The notes: generated by a model from the sequence alone, not told the origin. Shown: positions 10,182-20,849, counted from the first letter of the stretch. The stretch is DNA of 64,000 nucleotides from Rhizobium terricola (GCF_012927355.1 NZ_JABBGK010000003.1:186001-250000), one strand, 5' to 3'. Program-made: numbers and translations.

Positions 10182-10769
10182 TCACTTTCCGGCCGCTTCG
10201 CGCAGCGCCGTCGAGCTCAGCGTGGAGCGCGGGCCATGGATGAAGGTCCAGGCCGGCGCCTTTTTCATCCAGAGCACGCCCGCATCGTCCTCGTCTATCC
10301 GTGCATAGTCGAAGGTACGGGCCATCTTGGAGGACAGGTAGGAGAGCGTCGAACCCGGTCGGTCGATGACGGCGATTGGGAAGGTGGTCGCGATGTGTCT
10401 CCAGCGCTGCCAGCGATGGAATCCTGCCAGGTTGTCGGCACCCATTATCCAGACGAAACGGGCGTCCGGATTGCGGGCCTTGATGGAGTCCAGGGTGCGG
10501 GCGGTGTAGCTGGTGCCGAGCGTCAACTCGAAAGCCGTGACCTTGATGCGGGGGTCGGAGGCGATCGCCTCGCATTTCTCCAGCCGTTCGGCGAGCGGAG
10601 CGAGGTTGCTGTGGCTTTTCAAGGGATTGCCGGGCGTCACGATCCACCAGAGCTGATCGAGACCAAGGCGCCGGAGCGCGATCTCGGCAACCAGGGCATG
10701 CCCCTGATGCGGCGGATTGAAGGAGCCACCGAAGAGGCCGACGATCATGCCGCTTTCGACATGCGGCAT
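10182..10769 (-). CDS. nadD: Nicotinate-nucleotide adenylyltransferase NadD
   Basis: The 195-residue nucleotidyltransferase has the dinucleotide-binding GGSFNPPHQGH near the N-terminus and SSTALRE near the C-terminus, both diagnostic. It makes deamido-NAD from nicotinate mononucleotide and ATP. I start at MPHVESGMIVGLFGG (10769); upstream residues in frame overlap the untranslated space after proA and are Arg-rich. It is 37 bp downstream of proA on the same strand. Confidence 0.95.
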   Translation of the reverse strand: MPHVESGMIVGLFGGSFNPPHQGHALVAEIALRRLGLDQLWWIVTPGNPLKSHSNLAPLAERLEKCEAIASDPRIKVTAFELTLGTSYTARTLDSIKARNPDARFVWIMGADNLAGFHRWQRWRHIATTFPIAVIDRPGSTLSYLSSKMARTFDYARIDEDDAGVLWMKKAPAWTFIHGPRSTLSSTALREAAGK

Positions 10770-10806
10770 GCGGCGGTAGCGGTAAGCGATCGGCCCGTCC
10801 GCCACG

Positions 10807-12090
10807 TCAGGGCCGCACCTGTCCGGAGCCACGCACCCGGTATTTGAACGAGGTCAGCTGCTCGACGCCGACCGGACCGCGGGCATGCATCTTGCCGGTG
10901 GCGATGCCTATTTCGGCACCCATGCCGAACTCGCCGCCGTCGGCGAACTGGGTCGAGGCGTTGTGCAGCAGGATCGCCGAGTCGATCTCGTTGAAGAAGC
11001 GCTCGACGACCGCCGGATCTTCGGCGATCACCGCTTCCGTATGGTGGGACGAATAGTGTTCGATGTGGTCGATGGCACCCGATACGCCGTCGACGATCGC
11101 GACCGCGATGATCGCGTCCAGATATTCGGTGCGCCAGTCTTCCTCGGTCGCCGGCTTGAAACCGGGATGGACCTTCAGCACGGTCGGAGACGCATGGATC
11201 TCGCAGCCCGCCTCGGTCAGGGCCTCCAGCAGCGGCATCAGATGCGTGCCGATCGCGGCGCTGTCGACCAGCAGGGTTTCGGCTGCACCGCAGATGCCGG
11301 TGCGGCGCATCTTCGAATTGACGACAATGCGCTTGGCCATCTCCAGATCCGCCGAAGCGTCGACATAGACGTGGCACAGGCCCTCGAGATGGGCGAAGAC
11401 GGGAACACGCGCTTCCGACTGGACGCGGGCGACGAGGCTTTTTCCGCCGCGCGGAACGATGACGTCGATTGCGCCGCCAAGACCCGTCAGCATGGCGCCG
11501 ACGGCCGCGCGGTCGCTGACGGGGACCAGCTGGATCGCATCGGCCGGAAGGCCGGCGGATTCCAGGCCGCGCACGAGGCAGGCATGAATGGCGCGCGAGG
11601 AGTTCAGTGAATCCGAGCCGCCCCGCAGGATCACGGCATTGCCGGATTTCAGGCAAAGGGCGCCGGCGTCGGCCGTCACGTTTGGCCGGCTCTCATAGAT
11701 GACGCCAATGACGCCGAGCGGCGTGCGGACGCGCTCGATGTGCAGGCCGTTCGGGCGATCCCATTCGGCAATCAGCTCTCCCACCGGATCCTTGAGATCG
11801 GCAATCGCACGAATACCGTCGGCTATCGCGGCCACGCGCTGCGGATTGAGCGTCAAGCGGTCGATGAAGGATCCAGCAAGGCCGCTTTCACGGCCGTTCT
11901 TGAGGTCGATGGCGTTGGCGGCAAGGATTGCCGCCTCGTCGGACAGGATCGCGTCTGCCATGGCAAGGAGTGCGCGGTTCTTCGCATCGGTCGAGGCGAT
12001 CGCCAGTGGTCGAGCCGCCGCCCGGGCACGCTGGCCGATGTCGAGCATCAGCGCGTCGATCGTCCTGTCGTTGGTGACGGTATCAAGCAT
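10807..12090 (-). CDS. proA: Glutamate-5-semialdehyde dehydrogenase ProA
   Basis: The 427-residue aldehyde dehydrogenase-fold enzyme reduces gamma-glutamyl phosphate to the semialdehyde in proline synthesis. Visible motifs are [17 protein letters not shown] and the catalytic cysteine in [11 protein letters not shown]. The chosen ATG (12090) overlaps the end of proB by 8 bp (ATGCTTGA), indicating translational coupling; an ATG seven codons further up is less likely. Confidence 0.96.
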   Translation of the reverse strand: MLDTVTNDRTIDALMLDIGQRARAAARPLAIASTDAKNRALLAMADAILSDEAAILAANAIDLKNGRESGLAGSFIDRLTLNPQRVAAIADGIRAIADLKDPVGELIAEWDRPNGLHIERVRTPLGVIGVIYESRPNVTADAGALCLKSGNAVILRGGSDSLNSSRAIHACLVRGLESAGLPADAIQLVPVSDRAAVGAMLTGLGGAIDVIVPRGGKSLVARVQSEARVPVFAHLEGLCHVYVDASADLEMAKRIVVNSKMRRTGICGAAETLLVDSAAIGTHLMPLLEALTEAGCEIHASPTVLKVHPGFKPATEEDWRTEYLDAIIAVAIVDGVSGAIDHIEHYSSHHTEAVIAEDPAVVERFFNEIDSAILLHNASTQFADGGEFGMGAEIGIATGKMHARGPVGVEQLTSFKYRVRGSGQVRP

Positions 12091-13261
12091 GGGCCTCGTC
12101 CCTGGGTTCATTCGCTACCTGCCCGGCCTTGCCGGCCGGGTCGGTCATCACGAGATCGTCGCGATGGATCATTGCGGCACGGCCGGCATAACCGAGCAAA
12201 GCTTCGATCTCGCCCGACTTGCGCCCGGCGATCTTGCGGGCGTCTTCCGCATCGTAGGCGGCGAGGCCGCGGGCGATCTCGCGACCCTCGGTGCCGATCA
12301 CCGAAACCGTGTCACCACGGCTGAACTGTCCGACGACCTGGCGCATCCCGGCGGGAAGGAGGCTCTTGCCGGCCTTCAGCGCGGCCTGAGCACCGGTATC
12401 GACGTGCAGGATGCCGGCGGCCTGCAACTGGCCGGCGATCCAGGTCTTGCGGGCGGTGACCGGGGCCTTCGAGGCGGCGAACCACGAATGACGGGCGCCG
12501 GTCTCGATCGCCTTCAACGGATGATCGGTCTTGCCGGAGGCGATGATCATCGCGCAGCCGGCGCCGGTCGCGATCTTGCCGGCATCGATCTTGGTGCGCA
12601 TGCCGCCGCGCGACAGTTCGGAAGCCGCGCCGCCGGCCATGGCCTCGATCTCCGGGGTGATCTCGGCAATCGTGTCGAGGAAACGGGCATCGGGATCGAG
12701 ATGGGGTGGGGCAGTGTAGAGGCCGTCGATGTCCGACAGGAGGACCAGCAGGTCGGCGCCGGCCATCGTCGCGACGCGGGCGGCAAGCCGGTCGTTGTCG
12801 CCGTAGCGGATTTCCGTGGTCGCCACGGTATCGTTTTCGTTGATGATCGGCACCGCGCCGATTTTCAGAAGCTGCTGCAGGGTAGCGCGCGCATTGAGGT
12901 AGCGGCGGCGTTCTTCCGTGTCGCCGAGGGTGAGCAGGATCTGGCCGGCAACGATCGAGGAGCGCGACAGGCTTTCCGACCAGTGGCGGGCGAGCGCGAT
13001 CTGGCCGACGGCCGCCGCCGCCTGACTTTCCTCCAGCTTGAGGGCGCCGGAAGGGAGATCGAGGACGGTACGGCCGAGGGCGATCGCACCGGATGAGACG
13101 ACGAGTACGTCGACGCCGCGGGCCTTCAAGTCGGCAATGTCGTCGCAGATCGCATCGAGCCAGGCCTTCTTCAGGCCGCTGCCGCGATCGACGAGAAGGG
13201 CCGAGCCGATCTTGATGACGATGCGCTTGTAGCGTGACAGCGGCTTGCGGGCGGTCGACAT
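12083..13261 (-). CDS. proB: Glutamate 5-kinase ProB
   Basis: The 392-residue protein has an amino-acid kinase domain ([11 protein letters not shown] near residue 15; [10 protein letters not shown] near 55) and a C-terminal PUA domain (from about residue 290), giving the full long form. It phosphorylates glutamate in the first step of proline synthesis and is normally feedback-inhibited by proline. Its start abuts the obgE stop (TAG then ATG with no gap), and its end overlaps proA. Confidence 0.96.
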   Translation of the reverse strand: MSTARKPLSRYKRIVIKIGSALLVDRGSGLKKAWLDAICDDIADLKARGVDVLVVSSGAIALGRTVLDLPSGALKLEESQAAAAVGQIALARHWSESLSRSSIVAGQILLTLGDTEERRRYLNARATLQQLLKIGAVPIINENDTVATTEIRYGDNDRLAARVATMAGADLLVLLSDIDGLYTAPPHLDPDARFLDTIAEITPEIEAMAGGAASELSRGGMRTKIDAGKIATGAGCAMIIASGKTDHPLKAIETGARHSWFAASKAPVTARKTWIAGQLQAAGILHVDTGAQAALKAGKSLLPAGMRQVVGQFSRGDTVSVIGTEGREIARGLAAYDAEDARKIAGRKSGEIEALLGYAGRAAMIHRDDLVMTDPAGKAGQVANEPRDEAHA

Positions 13262-14362
<1,101 letters not shown>

Positions 14363-14411
14363 TTATGTGGGCCATCGATATAGCCGGTTGAAGCGGAGGT
14401 CAAAGAGTATC

Positions 14412-15269
14412 GTGAAGTTCGTCAGCTACAACATCCAGTTCGGCATCGGGCTGGATGGCAAATTCGACCCCCGCCGGATCGCCGACAGCATCGCCAAGGC
14501 GGACGTGATCGCCCTGCAGGAAGTGACCCGCGGTTTTCACCGCAACGGACATGCCGATCTGGTCGAGACCTTCGCCTCGCTCTTTCCCGGCTATTCCCAT
14601 GTCTACGGGCCGGCCTGCGACGTGTTCGTCGACCACGAGACGATCGACGGGCGCCGGCGCGAACGCCGCTTCCAGTTCGGCAACATGGTGCTGTCGCGCT
14701 ATCCGATCCTTTCCTGCCGGATGCTGCTTCTGCCGCGCAGCCGCACCTTCGACAAGCTCAACCTGCAGCGCTGCGCGACCGAGGCGCTGATCGACGCGCC
14801 TGGCGGACCGCTGCGCGTCTATTCGGTTCATCTCGACCACGTCTCGCCGAACGAGCGGATCGCGCAGATCCGCTTTCTCAAGGAGCGCGCAACCAACCAT
14901 CTCAACGAGGGCGGCGCATTGACAGGCATCAGCGAGTTCGACCTGCCCGAGCTTCCGCTCGCGCCGGACTATCTGATGCTCGGCGATTTCAACATGGAGC
15001 CGGAATCGCCGGAATATGTCGAGATGGTCGGACACGACGACGCATTCTACGGCCGGGTCGCCCGCGCGGACCAGCCGCTGGACGCCCAGACATGCTGTGG
15101 CGGCCACAGCGCGGACGGCTTCAGCTGGGTGAGCCCGGACGGCAAGGTGCGCAAGCATCTCGACTATTGCTTCCTCAGTGGCAGCCTTCAGCCACGGTTG
15201 AAATCCGCCCGCGTCGACACGACGGCGGACGGATCGGATCATTTCCCGCTCTGGGTCGAGATCGACTGA
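14412..15269 (+). CDS. Endonuclease/exonuclease/phosphatase family protein
   Basis: A 285-residue EEP-fold hydrolase from a GTG at 14412, with GGAGGT about 11 bp upstream; an in-frame ATG at 14325 would add a Lys/Arg-rich leader and overlap the obgE start. Catalytic motifs are SYNIQFG, ALQEV (metal Glu), LGDFNMEPES, and SDHFPLW at the C-terminus. There is no signal peptide. The substrate cannot be told from sequence; relatives act on nucleic acids, phospholipids or inositol phosphates. It is divergent from obgE and convergent with a GNAT gene. Confidence 0.85.
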   Translation: MKFVSYNIQFGIGLDGKFDPRRIADSIAKADVIALQEVTRGFHRNGHADLVETFASLFPGYSHVYGPACDVFVDHETIDGRRRERRFQFGNMVLSRYPILSCRMLLLPRSRTFDKLNLQRCATEALIDAPGGPLRVYSVHLDHVSPNERIAQIRFLKERATNHLNEGGALTGISEFDLPELPLAPDYLMLGDFNMEPESPEYVEMVGHDDAFYGRVARADQPLDAQTCCGGHSADGFSWVSPDGKVRKHLDYCFLSGSLQPRLKSARVDTTADGSDHFPLWVEID

Positions 15270-15305
15270 CCTTTGCCGGGCGGCCCGAAGGCCGCCCGGC
15301 AAAGG
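15270..15305. terminator. Strong bidirectional hairpin between convergent genes
   Basis: A perfect 16-bp stem (left arm 15270-15285, right arm 15290-15305) closes on a CGAA tetraloop. It starts at the base after the EEP gene stop and ends 8 bp before the end of the convergent GNAT gene, so it can stop or protect transcripts from both sides. Confidence 0.8.
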
Positions 15306-15313
15306 AAGAGCGC

Positions 15314-15880
15314 TCAGCGGTGGAAGGTTTCCGCCGTGATCTGCGTCTCGATATGCGGCACCAGTGCACTGCGCGAGATGCAGTAGATCTCGCTGCAGCG
15401 CCGGATCGCGAAGCCCAGCTTTTCCTGCAGACGCAGGGAGGCCGCGTTGTCGGCGAAGACGCCGGAATGGAGCACCGTTTCCGGCATGCGCCGGAAGAAG
15501 CGCTCGATCGCGGCACTGGCCGCCTCGCTCATTAACCCCTTGCCCCAGTAGAAGCGGTTCAGCCAGTAGCCGAGATGCCACTGGCCGTGCCTGAGCTCGA
15601 TCGAGATAACGCCGAGATGGACATCGTCCCCGGCCGTGACGGCAAACGCCCAATCAGGGGTGAGGCCGGATGTCGCCCGGCTCAACCAGTCGTTCGCATC
15701 CTCGCGGTCGTAGGGGACGGGAACCCGCGCCAGCATGCGCGAGATCTGGAAGTCGGACAGCGAAGCGGCGATCGCGTCCGCATCGCTCATGCGATGCGGC
15801 CTGAGCGTCAGCCGCGACGTCTCGATGACCGGGCAGGGGCCAGGCATCGGAAGGGTCGTCTTTCTCAAGGGCGCGTTCAC
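15314..15880 (-). CDS. GNAT family N-acetyltransferase
   Basis: The 188-residue RimJ/RimL-like acetyltransferase has VIETSRLTLRPHRMSDADAI at the N-terminus and the acetyl-CoA region GYWLNRFYWGKGLMSEAA followed by NAASLRLQEKLGF. The GTG start at 15880 overlaps the previous gene by GTGA; an ATG at 15847 is an alternative. The substrate is unknown. It forms a two-gene unit with the upstream GNAT gene, from which it probably arose by duplication. Confidence 0.85.
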   Translation of the reverse strand: MNAPLRKTTLPMPGPCPVIETSRLTLRPHRMSDADAIAASLSDFQISRMLARVPVPYDREDANDWLSRATSGLTPDWAFAVTAGDDVHLGVISIELRHGQWHLGYWLNRFYWGKGLMSEAASAAIERFFRRMPETVLHSGVFADNAASLRLQEKLGFAIRRCSEIYCISRSALVPHIETQITAETFHR

Positions 15881-16512
15881 CGCATTTCCCCCCAGCTCTT
15901 CAGCGACATCCAGGTCTTGCGGTCGAGGCGATACCATTCGACCGGAACCATGCCGCCCATGGCGAGGTTGCCGACCATGCCGGTCCCCTGGAACTGGAAG
16001 CCGCACTTCTGGATCACCCGCCGCGAGGCGATGTTGGTGACCCGGCAGCGGGCGTCGATCCGGGCGATGTCGCGGGTACGGAACGCCATGTCGATCAGTG
16101 CATGGGCGGCTTCCGTCGCATAGCCCTGGTTCCAGTGGGGCTCGCCCAGCCAGTAGCCGATTTCCAGCGTGTCCTCGTCATTGACCTGGGGCTCGAGCGC
16201 GCAACAACCGAGAAACGCGCCGTTTCCGACCTTGGTAATGGCATAGACGCATTTGCCGATCTCGCCAGCCTTCGTACGTCGCACGAAATCGGCGGCGTCC
16301 TTTGCCGTATAGGGATGCGGCATGCGCGATACCATCGTTGCGACGGCGGCGTTGTTGGCGAGATGGGCAAGGGCGTCAATGTCTTCTTCGTGCGGCGCGC
16401 GCAGGACGAGCCGCTGCGACAGCAAGACGGGGCAATCGCTTCTTAACCGATCCGGCCTCAACCGGTCTTCGGGTGACCTGGACTGGTCGACCCGTGATAA
16501 TTCGAGTTGCAT
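15877..16512 (-). CDS. GNAT family N-acetyltransferase
   Basis: The 211-residue protein shows the GNAT fold of the ribosomal-protein-acetylating type: LLSQRLVLRAPHEEDIDAL, GYWLGEPHWNQGYATEAA (acetyl-CoA site) and NIASRRVIQKCGFQFQG. Such pairs of GNAT genes occur beside rpmA in rhizobia. The target is not known. It overlaps the next gene by 4 bp. Confidence 0.87.
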   Translation of the reverse strand: MQLELSRVDQSRSPEDRLRPDRLRSDCPVLLSQRLVLRAPHEEDIDALAHLANNAAVATMVSRMPHPYTAKDAADFVRRTKAGEIGKCVYAITKVGNGAFLGCCALEPQVNDEDTLEIGYWLGEPHWNQGYATEAAHALIDMAFRTRDIARIDARCRVTNIASRRVIQKCGFQFQGTGMVGNLAMGGMVPVEWYRLDRKTWMSLKSWGEMR

Positions 16513-16553
16513 GGTTCAGTCTCCTTCCAGTTGGAAAAAAGGCACAAGAAAAA

Positions 16554-16577
16554 GGGGAGATGGCGTCCCATCTCCCC
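16554..16577 (-). terminator. Intrinsic terminator of rplU-rpmA
   Basis: A 10-bp stem GGGGAGATGG / CCATCTCCCC with loop CGTC is followed, on the minus strand, by TTTTTC and a second T-run (16535-16540 region). It lies downstream of rpmA and upstream of the GNAT pair, so it separates the ribosomal-protein operon from them. Confidence 0.8.
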
Positions 16578-16649
16578 TGTTTTCTGGACTGAACCTGGTA
16601 CGGCCAGCCGGGTCGATGAGACGCCGGCTGTTTTAGAGCGTTACCGGCT

Positions 16650-16922
16650 TTATTCCGCTGCTTCGGCCGTTTTCGGCGCTACGGACACGTATACGCGGCC
16701 ATTGGCCTTCGTACGGTAGGCGACATTACCGGCGGTGAGCGCAAAGAGGGTATGGTCCTTGCCCATGCCGACGTTCGGGCCCGGATGCCACTGGGTGCCG
16801 CGCTGACGCACGATAATGTTGCCTGCGACGACGACTTCGCCGCCGAACTTCTTCACGCCAAGGCGCTTGGATTCGGAATCGCGACCGTTACGCGAGGAAC
16901 CGCCAGCTTTTTTGTGTGCCAT
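16650..16922 (-). CDS. rpmA: 50S ribosomal protein L27
   Basis: The 90-residue L27 has the conserved start [19 protein letters not shown] and [17 protein letters not shown]. Its flexible N-terminus reaches the peptidyl-transferase centre. It is second in the rplU-rpmA operon, 36 bp after rplU. Confidence 0.98.
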   Translation of the reverse strand: MAHKKAGGSSRNGRDSESKRLGVKKFGGEVVVAGNIIVRQRGTQWHPGPNVGMGKDHTLFALTAGNVAYRTKANGRVYVSVAPKTAEAAE

Positions 16923-16958
16923 TGGAGTTCTCCTTTAAACCTTGTTCCTGTTGAGCGC

Positions 16959-17273
16959 TTAAGCGGCGACGATGTCGGTGATGCGAACCACGGTGTGGTG
17001 CTGGCGATGGCCGCGCGAACGCTTGGAGTTCTGGCGACGACGCTTCTTGAAGGCGATGACCTTCTTGCCACGGTTCTGTTCGACGACTTCGGCCGTGACC
17101 TTGGCGCCGGCGACGAAGGGAGCGCCGATCTTGGCATCCGCACCTTCGCCGACAACGAGGACTTCGGTGAATTCGATGGTTGCACCAGCTTCGGCTTCCA
17201 GCTTTTCGATGGTCAGCACGTCGTTGGCGTTTACGCGGTACTGTTTACCGCCGGTCTTGATGACTGCGAACAT
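16959..17273 (-). CDS. rplU: 50S ribosomal protein L21
   Basis: The 104-residue L21 starts [14 protein letters not shown] and contains the basic [20 protein letters not shown] rRNA-binding stretch. It is first in the rplU-rpmA operon behind the promoter at 17445-17473. Confidence 0.98.
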   Translation of the reverse strand: MFAVIKTGGKQYRVNANDVLTIEKLEAEAGATIEFTEVLVVGEGADAKIGAPFVAGAKVTAEVVEQNRGKKVIAFKKRRRQNSKRSRGHRQHHTVVRITDIVAA

Positions 17274-17444
17274 TGGTTATCCTTTCATGTTCGTTCCGGC
17301 TCTGCCTGGCAACCAGGCGGCCGTCTTCTTGTCAGTCGGGTATTGGCAGACGGCGAAATCCAGGGAAATCGCTTGCCTGCCGGCGAAGCTCCGCGAGCCG
17401 CGGAGAAATCAGGACACAGTAAGCCCATGTCTAATTCACGGGCT

Positions 17445-17473
17445 CGCATACGTGAGGCCCAAAAAACTGTCAA
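17445..17473 (-). promoter_or_regulatory. Sigma-70 promoter of rplU-rpmA
   Basis: On the minus strand CTTGACA (-35, TTGACA at 17468-17473) is followed after exactly 17 bp by TATGCG (-10, 17445-17450). This fits the alphaproteobacterial housekeeping pattern CTTGAC-N17-TATnnn. It would leave a leader of about 165 bases before rplU, which could hold translational control. Confidence 0.7.
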
Positions 17474-17505
17474 GATAAAAGCTTGGTCTGGCGCGATATT
17501 CGCGC

Positions 17506-17534
17506 TTGCAAGCCTCAGAATCTCTCGCTATGTA
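17506..17534 (+). promoter_or_regulatory. Promoter of tRNA-Ser
   Basis: CTTGCAA (-35, TTGCAA 17506-17511) and TATGTA (-10, 17529-17534) are separated by 17 bp and sit 37 bp upstream of the tRNA. It is divergent from the rplU promoter, with about 30 bp between the two -35 boxes. Confidence 0.65.
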
Positions 17535-17571
17535 ACCCCCGCGCTTCAAACGCGCCGACCAAGGATGACCC

Positions 17572-17661
17572 GGAGAGGTGGCTGAGTGGTCGAAAGCACC
17601 GCACTCGAAATGCGGCATACGGGCAACCGTATCGTGGGTTCGAATCCCACCCTCTCCGCCA
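17572..17661 (+). tRNA. tRNA-Ser (CGA anticodon)
   Basis: The 90-nt class II tRNA has acceptor GGAGAGG/CCTCTCC, anticodon stem CCGCA/TGCGG with loop CTCGAAA (anticodon CGA, codon UCG), a long variable arm (ATACGGGCAACCGTAT) and T arm GTGGGTTCGAATCCCAC. The CCA end is encoded. Its last 17 bases are the attachment site of the element described below. Confidence 0.97.
17645..17661 (+). repeat. Left attachment site (attL core)
   Basis: 17-bp core TCCCACCCTCTCCGCCA forming the 3' end of tRNA-Ser, including CCA. Identical to 31404-31420. Integration at this point leaves the tRNA intact. Confidence 0.9.
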
Positions 17662-17710
17662 AAATTCGCGCCATTGATTTCATGCGGTTTTCAAAAGTCC
17701 CGGTTTGGGT

Positions 17711-17730
17711 CCGTACCCATCCATGTACCC
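17711..17730 (+). repeat. Left copy of 20-bp end motif
   Basis: CCGTACCCATCCATGTACCC lies 50 bp inside attL. A copy matching at 17 of 20 positions occurs in the same orientation at 31329-31348, 55 bp inside attR. The symmetric placement suggests integrase arm-type binding sites; this is inference. Confidence 0.6.
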
Positions 17731-17739
17731 GGGCTTTCC

Positions 17740-19404
17740 ATGTATCATACACGTCACGGCAACGGCTTCAGATTTCAACGCCGAATCCCGCATGATCTCG
17801 TACCTATCCTTGGTAGGTCTCCAATCCGTCTAAATCTCGGCAGGGTGTCTAATCGACAGGCTGCGACAATCTGCCGGCTCTTAGCCGCCCGCCTTGACCG
17901 GCTATTTGCTCATACCCTCAGAACAGAGGGAAAAACGATGGCCCAAAAACAAGACCCGAGAGACATCATCATCGCCGAACTGCAGGCCGAGGTGGATTAT
18001 CTCATGAGGACGATGAAAGAGGTGGCTGACGTCACCGATCAGGTCATGGAAGAGCAAGACCGCCTTCATGCAATCGAACTCGAAAATCAGGGTCTCAGAC
18101 TACGAGCGGAATCACATGAGCGCGAGATTACCTTCAAGCGCGAGGTTAACGCCGTCTACTCGTCATTCATTGATACGCAAACCTCAATCCTCCAAACGCT
18201 CCAGCGCGGGAGGACGACCACCACGACGACTCCGGAAAATGTGCAAAATCAGTTGGAGGCGCTTGCCAGAAAAATGGCAAGCCTCAACCAGTCTGTCGAA
18301 ATCATGCTTGATGGCGGCCATCCAGGTCCGCTGCTGTCAGAAGCACTTGAGCATTGGTTCAAGGTGCGGTCCGGACTCGGTCTCGACCAGAAGAAAGTCG
18401 ATACCGACTACAACCGGGTAAAGGATTTCATTTCCTTTGCTGGTGACAAACCAATTAACAGATATCGCTATCTCGAGTTTCAGGAGTTTGCGAACCTGCT
18501 GGCGCACGTTCCCGCAAAATTCAGCATGAAACCTGAATTCAAGGGCATGACGCAATTCGAGGCGGCAGCACATAACCGTAGCCTAGACCCAAGGAAGCGC
18601 GAGAAAACCCTGACGGGCAAAACCATCGAGTCAAATTACCTCTCGCCATTGAACATGATTTTTCACGACATGTGCGCCCATCACGGTTTTCCATCGCCGC
18701 TGGCCAACGTCAGCATTCGAATTTCTCAAGAGGCGCGCGCGTCGACAGAGCGTCTGCCGATTGAAGTACCGGAGCTCAATAAGTGGTTCGAACATGCGGC
18801 AAAGGAAACCCGCGGGGACAACAAATGGCTACCGCTTCTGGGAACCGTAACGGGAGCTCGTATTGGCGAACTCATCTGGCTTCAGAAGAAGGATATCTAC
18901 CAGGTCGAGGGCGGCATTTGGGTCATGGACCTTACGACCGACTTGATAGACGCCCAAGGCATTCCAGTCGCTCGTCGGATCAAGAACAATTCTAGCCGGC
19001 GGATTATTGCCATCCACCAAGCGATCGTCGATGCGGGGTTCATTGAGTACGTTCAGTCCTTTCCGAAAGACGGATGGATATTCCCGTGGGCATTTCACCA
19101 TGGGAAAAACGAGGTCAAGCGCCCTGCAGATGCGGCGTCGAAACGGCTTAACGCTCAGCTGAAGAAACTGGGAATTCACAAAGAGATAGAGCAGACATTT
19201 CATAGTACGCGTCATACCGCGAAAGACATCATGCGCGTCGCAAAGATTGACCAACGAACGCATGATATGCAGACCGGGCATGCGCAGAAGACGGTTTCCG
19301 ACAGCTACGGAGCCAAGACACTCAAAGCTGACCAGCTCGAGGTGTTGGTGGCTTTGTCACTTCCGCATGGCCTTGATCTCTCGCCTTACCTTGCAAGTCG
19401 GTAA
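17740..19404 (+). CDS. Tyrosine recombinase/integrase
   Basis: The 554-residue integrase starts at MYHTRHGNGF. It has an N-terminal DNA-binding segment typical of large proteobacterial integrases (about 1-60), a coiled-coil-rich middle (about 75-190), a core-binding domain (about 195-330) and a catalytic domain. Catalytic residues are R in TGARIGE (about 373), H and R in HSTRH (about 487-491), H in GHAQ (about 513) and Y in SDSYG (about 522). It catalyses insertion and excision at the adjacent tRNA-Ser site. The frame is also open upstream through the tRNA, but that part is not coding. The ribosome site before the ATG is weak. Confidence 0.93.
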   Translation: MYHTRHGNGFRFQRRIPHDLVPILGRSPIRLNLGRVSNRQAATICRLLAARLDRLFAHTLRTEGKTMAQKQDPRDIIIAELQAEVDYLMRTMKEVADVTDQVMEEQDRLHAIELENQGLRLRAESHEREITFKREVNAVYSSFIDTQTSILQTLQRGRTTTTTTPENVQNQLEALARKMASLNQSVEIMLDGGHPGPLLSEALEHWFKVRSGLGLDQKKVDTDYNRVKDFISFAGDKPINRYRYLEFQEFANLLAHVPAKFSMKPEFKGMTQFEAAAHNRSLDPRKREKTLTGKTIESNYLSPLNMIFHDMCAHHGFPSPLANVSIRISQEARASTERLPIEVPELNKWFEHAAKETRGDNKWLPLLGTVTGARIGELIWLQKKDIYQVEGGIWVMDLTTDLIDAQGIPVARRIKNNSSRRIIAIHQAIVDAGFIEYVQSFPKDGWIFPWAFHHGKNEVKRPADAASKRLNAQLKKLGIHKEIEQTFHSTRHTAKDIMRVAKIDQRTHDMQTGHAQKTVSDSYGAKTLKADQLEVLVALSLPHGLDLSPYLASR

Positions 19405-19446
19405 GTTGATCGGCGCTTGACCCGTGCGCAAAAGGCCGGGAGCATG

Positions 19447-19490
19447 AAAAAACCGCCGTCGACGGGCTGGAACCCTCAGGCGGTTTTTTT
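19447..19490. terminator. Terminator after the integrase gene
   Basis: AAAAAACCGCC and GGCGGTTTTTTT form an 11-bp hairpin stem around a 21-base loop. The A-run and T-run make it an intrinsic terminator in both directions. It separates int from the polymerase-like gene. Confidence 0.8.
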
Positions 19491-19550
19491 GGGATGCGAG
19501 TTCATGTTGATCTACAGCGAGACTGCAGTAAAGCCCCGTCACTTTAGCCG

Positions 19551-20819
19551 GTGACCCGCTGGCTGGTAGATACCCCAGCCAAGTCCAAGCACGACCTCGC
19601 CCAACGACGTCAACAATTTTGGAAGCCCCGCGCCATCGGCGACGAAGTATGGCAAGGGCGGGATCGCGATCGCGCCCTTCGTCTGTCATGGCGTTGTAAC
19701 GAGTATGAGTTTGCTAAATGCCTGGACCTTCCCCTTGCGGGGTCGGCGAAGAATGTGCGGGCGATGATCTCCGTCGCCGTCGATGCAGTTCACACGGCGC
19801 TTCATTTCCCCGAGCTTCGCGTCTCTTGTTCCCGCCGTAATGGCTGGTGGCAAGAGACACGGCGGTATCGCGATCCTGATTTCACCTACTATAATGTCGT
19901 GCCGGCGATCGATGCCCTGCTGGAAGCCGGAATTCTAGTCGACTACGACCTTCAGCCCGCAGGCCGATCCACTGGCGTCCAGTCGAGCTACCGGCCCGCC
20001 CCATGGCTTGCGGAGATCATATTGCCGGAGCTGCGCTACGAGGTCGGCGAGGTCATCCGATTGAGAGACGCCGAGGGGCGCTTGATCGACTACCGTGACA
20101 ATGACAAGACGCGGCGCGATCGCGCCATGCTAGCGAAGATCAACCGCAGCCTAGCAGAAGCCGCTATCGATCTCGATGTTCCCGCCGCCGTTCGGGACGC
20201 CAATGCGATCCGCCTCGACGGCTATTCGGTGTTCCCGGGAATGACATCCCTGTACCGGGTCTATAAAGGCGGATGGGATCGCGGGGGCCGGTTTTATGGT
20301 GGGTGGTGGCAATCGTGTCGGAAGACGCACCGGCAGCACCTCACTATCGACGGCCACCGCACTATCGAACTGGACTACCAGCAAATCCATCCCCGCCTGC
20401 TCTATGGCATCGCCGGGCGGCACTTGGAGGGAGATGCGTACACTATTCCCGGGTGGGATCGCGGTGTCGTCAAAAAAGCGTTCAATACCCTCTTGAACAC
20501 TCAAGACTTCAAGGAAGCCCGCGGCGCAATCGCCAAAAATCTAGGCACTGATCGTGACACCGCAGAATGGCTGATGCTCGATATCACGATGCGGCACCCG
20601 GATATCAAATCCTACTTCCACAGCGGCATCGGCATGACGCTCCAGAATATCGATTCCGAAATCTGTCGGCAGGTTCTCGTAGAGATGTATCGTAAAGGCA
20701 TCGTCGCGCTTCCTGTGCATGACTCCTTCGTCGTCGCCGAGGAGCACGAGGACACACTCTCGCAGGTTATGCAGACGACGTTCGACGCGGTCGCGAAAAC
20801 GGCCAAAAAACTATTCTAA
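19551..20819 (+). CDS. Family A polymerase-like protein of unknown role
   Basis: The 422-residue frame opens at a GTG after an in-frame stop; no good ribosome site is visible, so the start is uncertain. The second half carries the ordered motifs of the Pol I/T7-type right-hand palm: motif A-like LDYQQIHPRLLY (274-285, D275), a basic helix GVVKKAFNTLLN (305-316) like motif B, LQNIDSEICRQVL (364-376) like the Pol I motif IQGTAADI, and motif C-like PVHDSFVV (388-395, D391). No 3'-5' or 5'-3' exonuclease is present. The first 160 residues may be a winged-helix region. It could replicate the element or prime its transfer; the motif match is what I see, the role is inference. Confidence 0.7.
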   Translation: MTRWLVDTPAKSKHDLAQRRQQFWKPRAIGDEVWQGRDRDRALRLSWRCNEYEFAKCLDLPLAGSAKNVRAMISVAVDAVHTALHFPELRVSCSRRNGWWQETRRYRDPDFTYYNVVPAIDALLEAGILVDYDLQPAGRSTGVQSSYRPAPWLAEIILPELRYEVGEVIRLRDAEGRLIDYRDNDKTRRDRAMLAKINRSLAEAAIDLDVPAAVRDANAIRLDGYSVFPGMTSLYRVYKGGWDRGGRFYGGWWQSCRKTHRQHLTIDGHRTIELDYQQIHPRLLYGIAGRHLEGDAYTIPGWDRGVVKKAFNTLLNTQDFKEARGAIAKNLGTDRDTAEWLMLDITMRHPDIKSYFHSGIGMTLQNIDSEICRQVLVEMYRKGIVALPVHDSFVVAEEHEDTLSQVMQTTFDAVAKTAKKLF

Positions 20820-20849
20820 AACACGTGGATAGAACCGTCATAGACTACA

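Noticed and set aside
17578..17739. N-terminal extension of the integrase through the tRNA gene
   Set aside because: The frame is open by chance across tRNA-Ser; the family N-terminus starts at the ATG at 17740.
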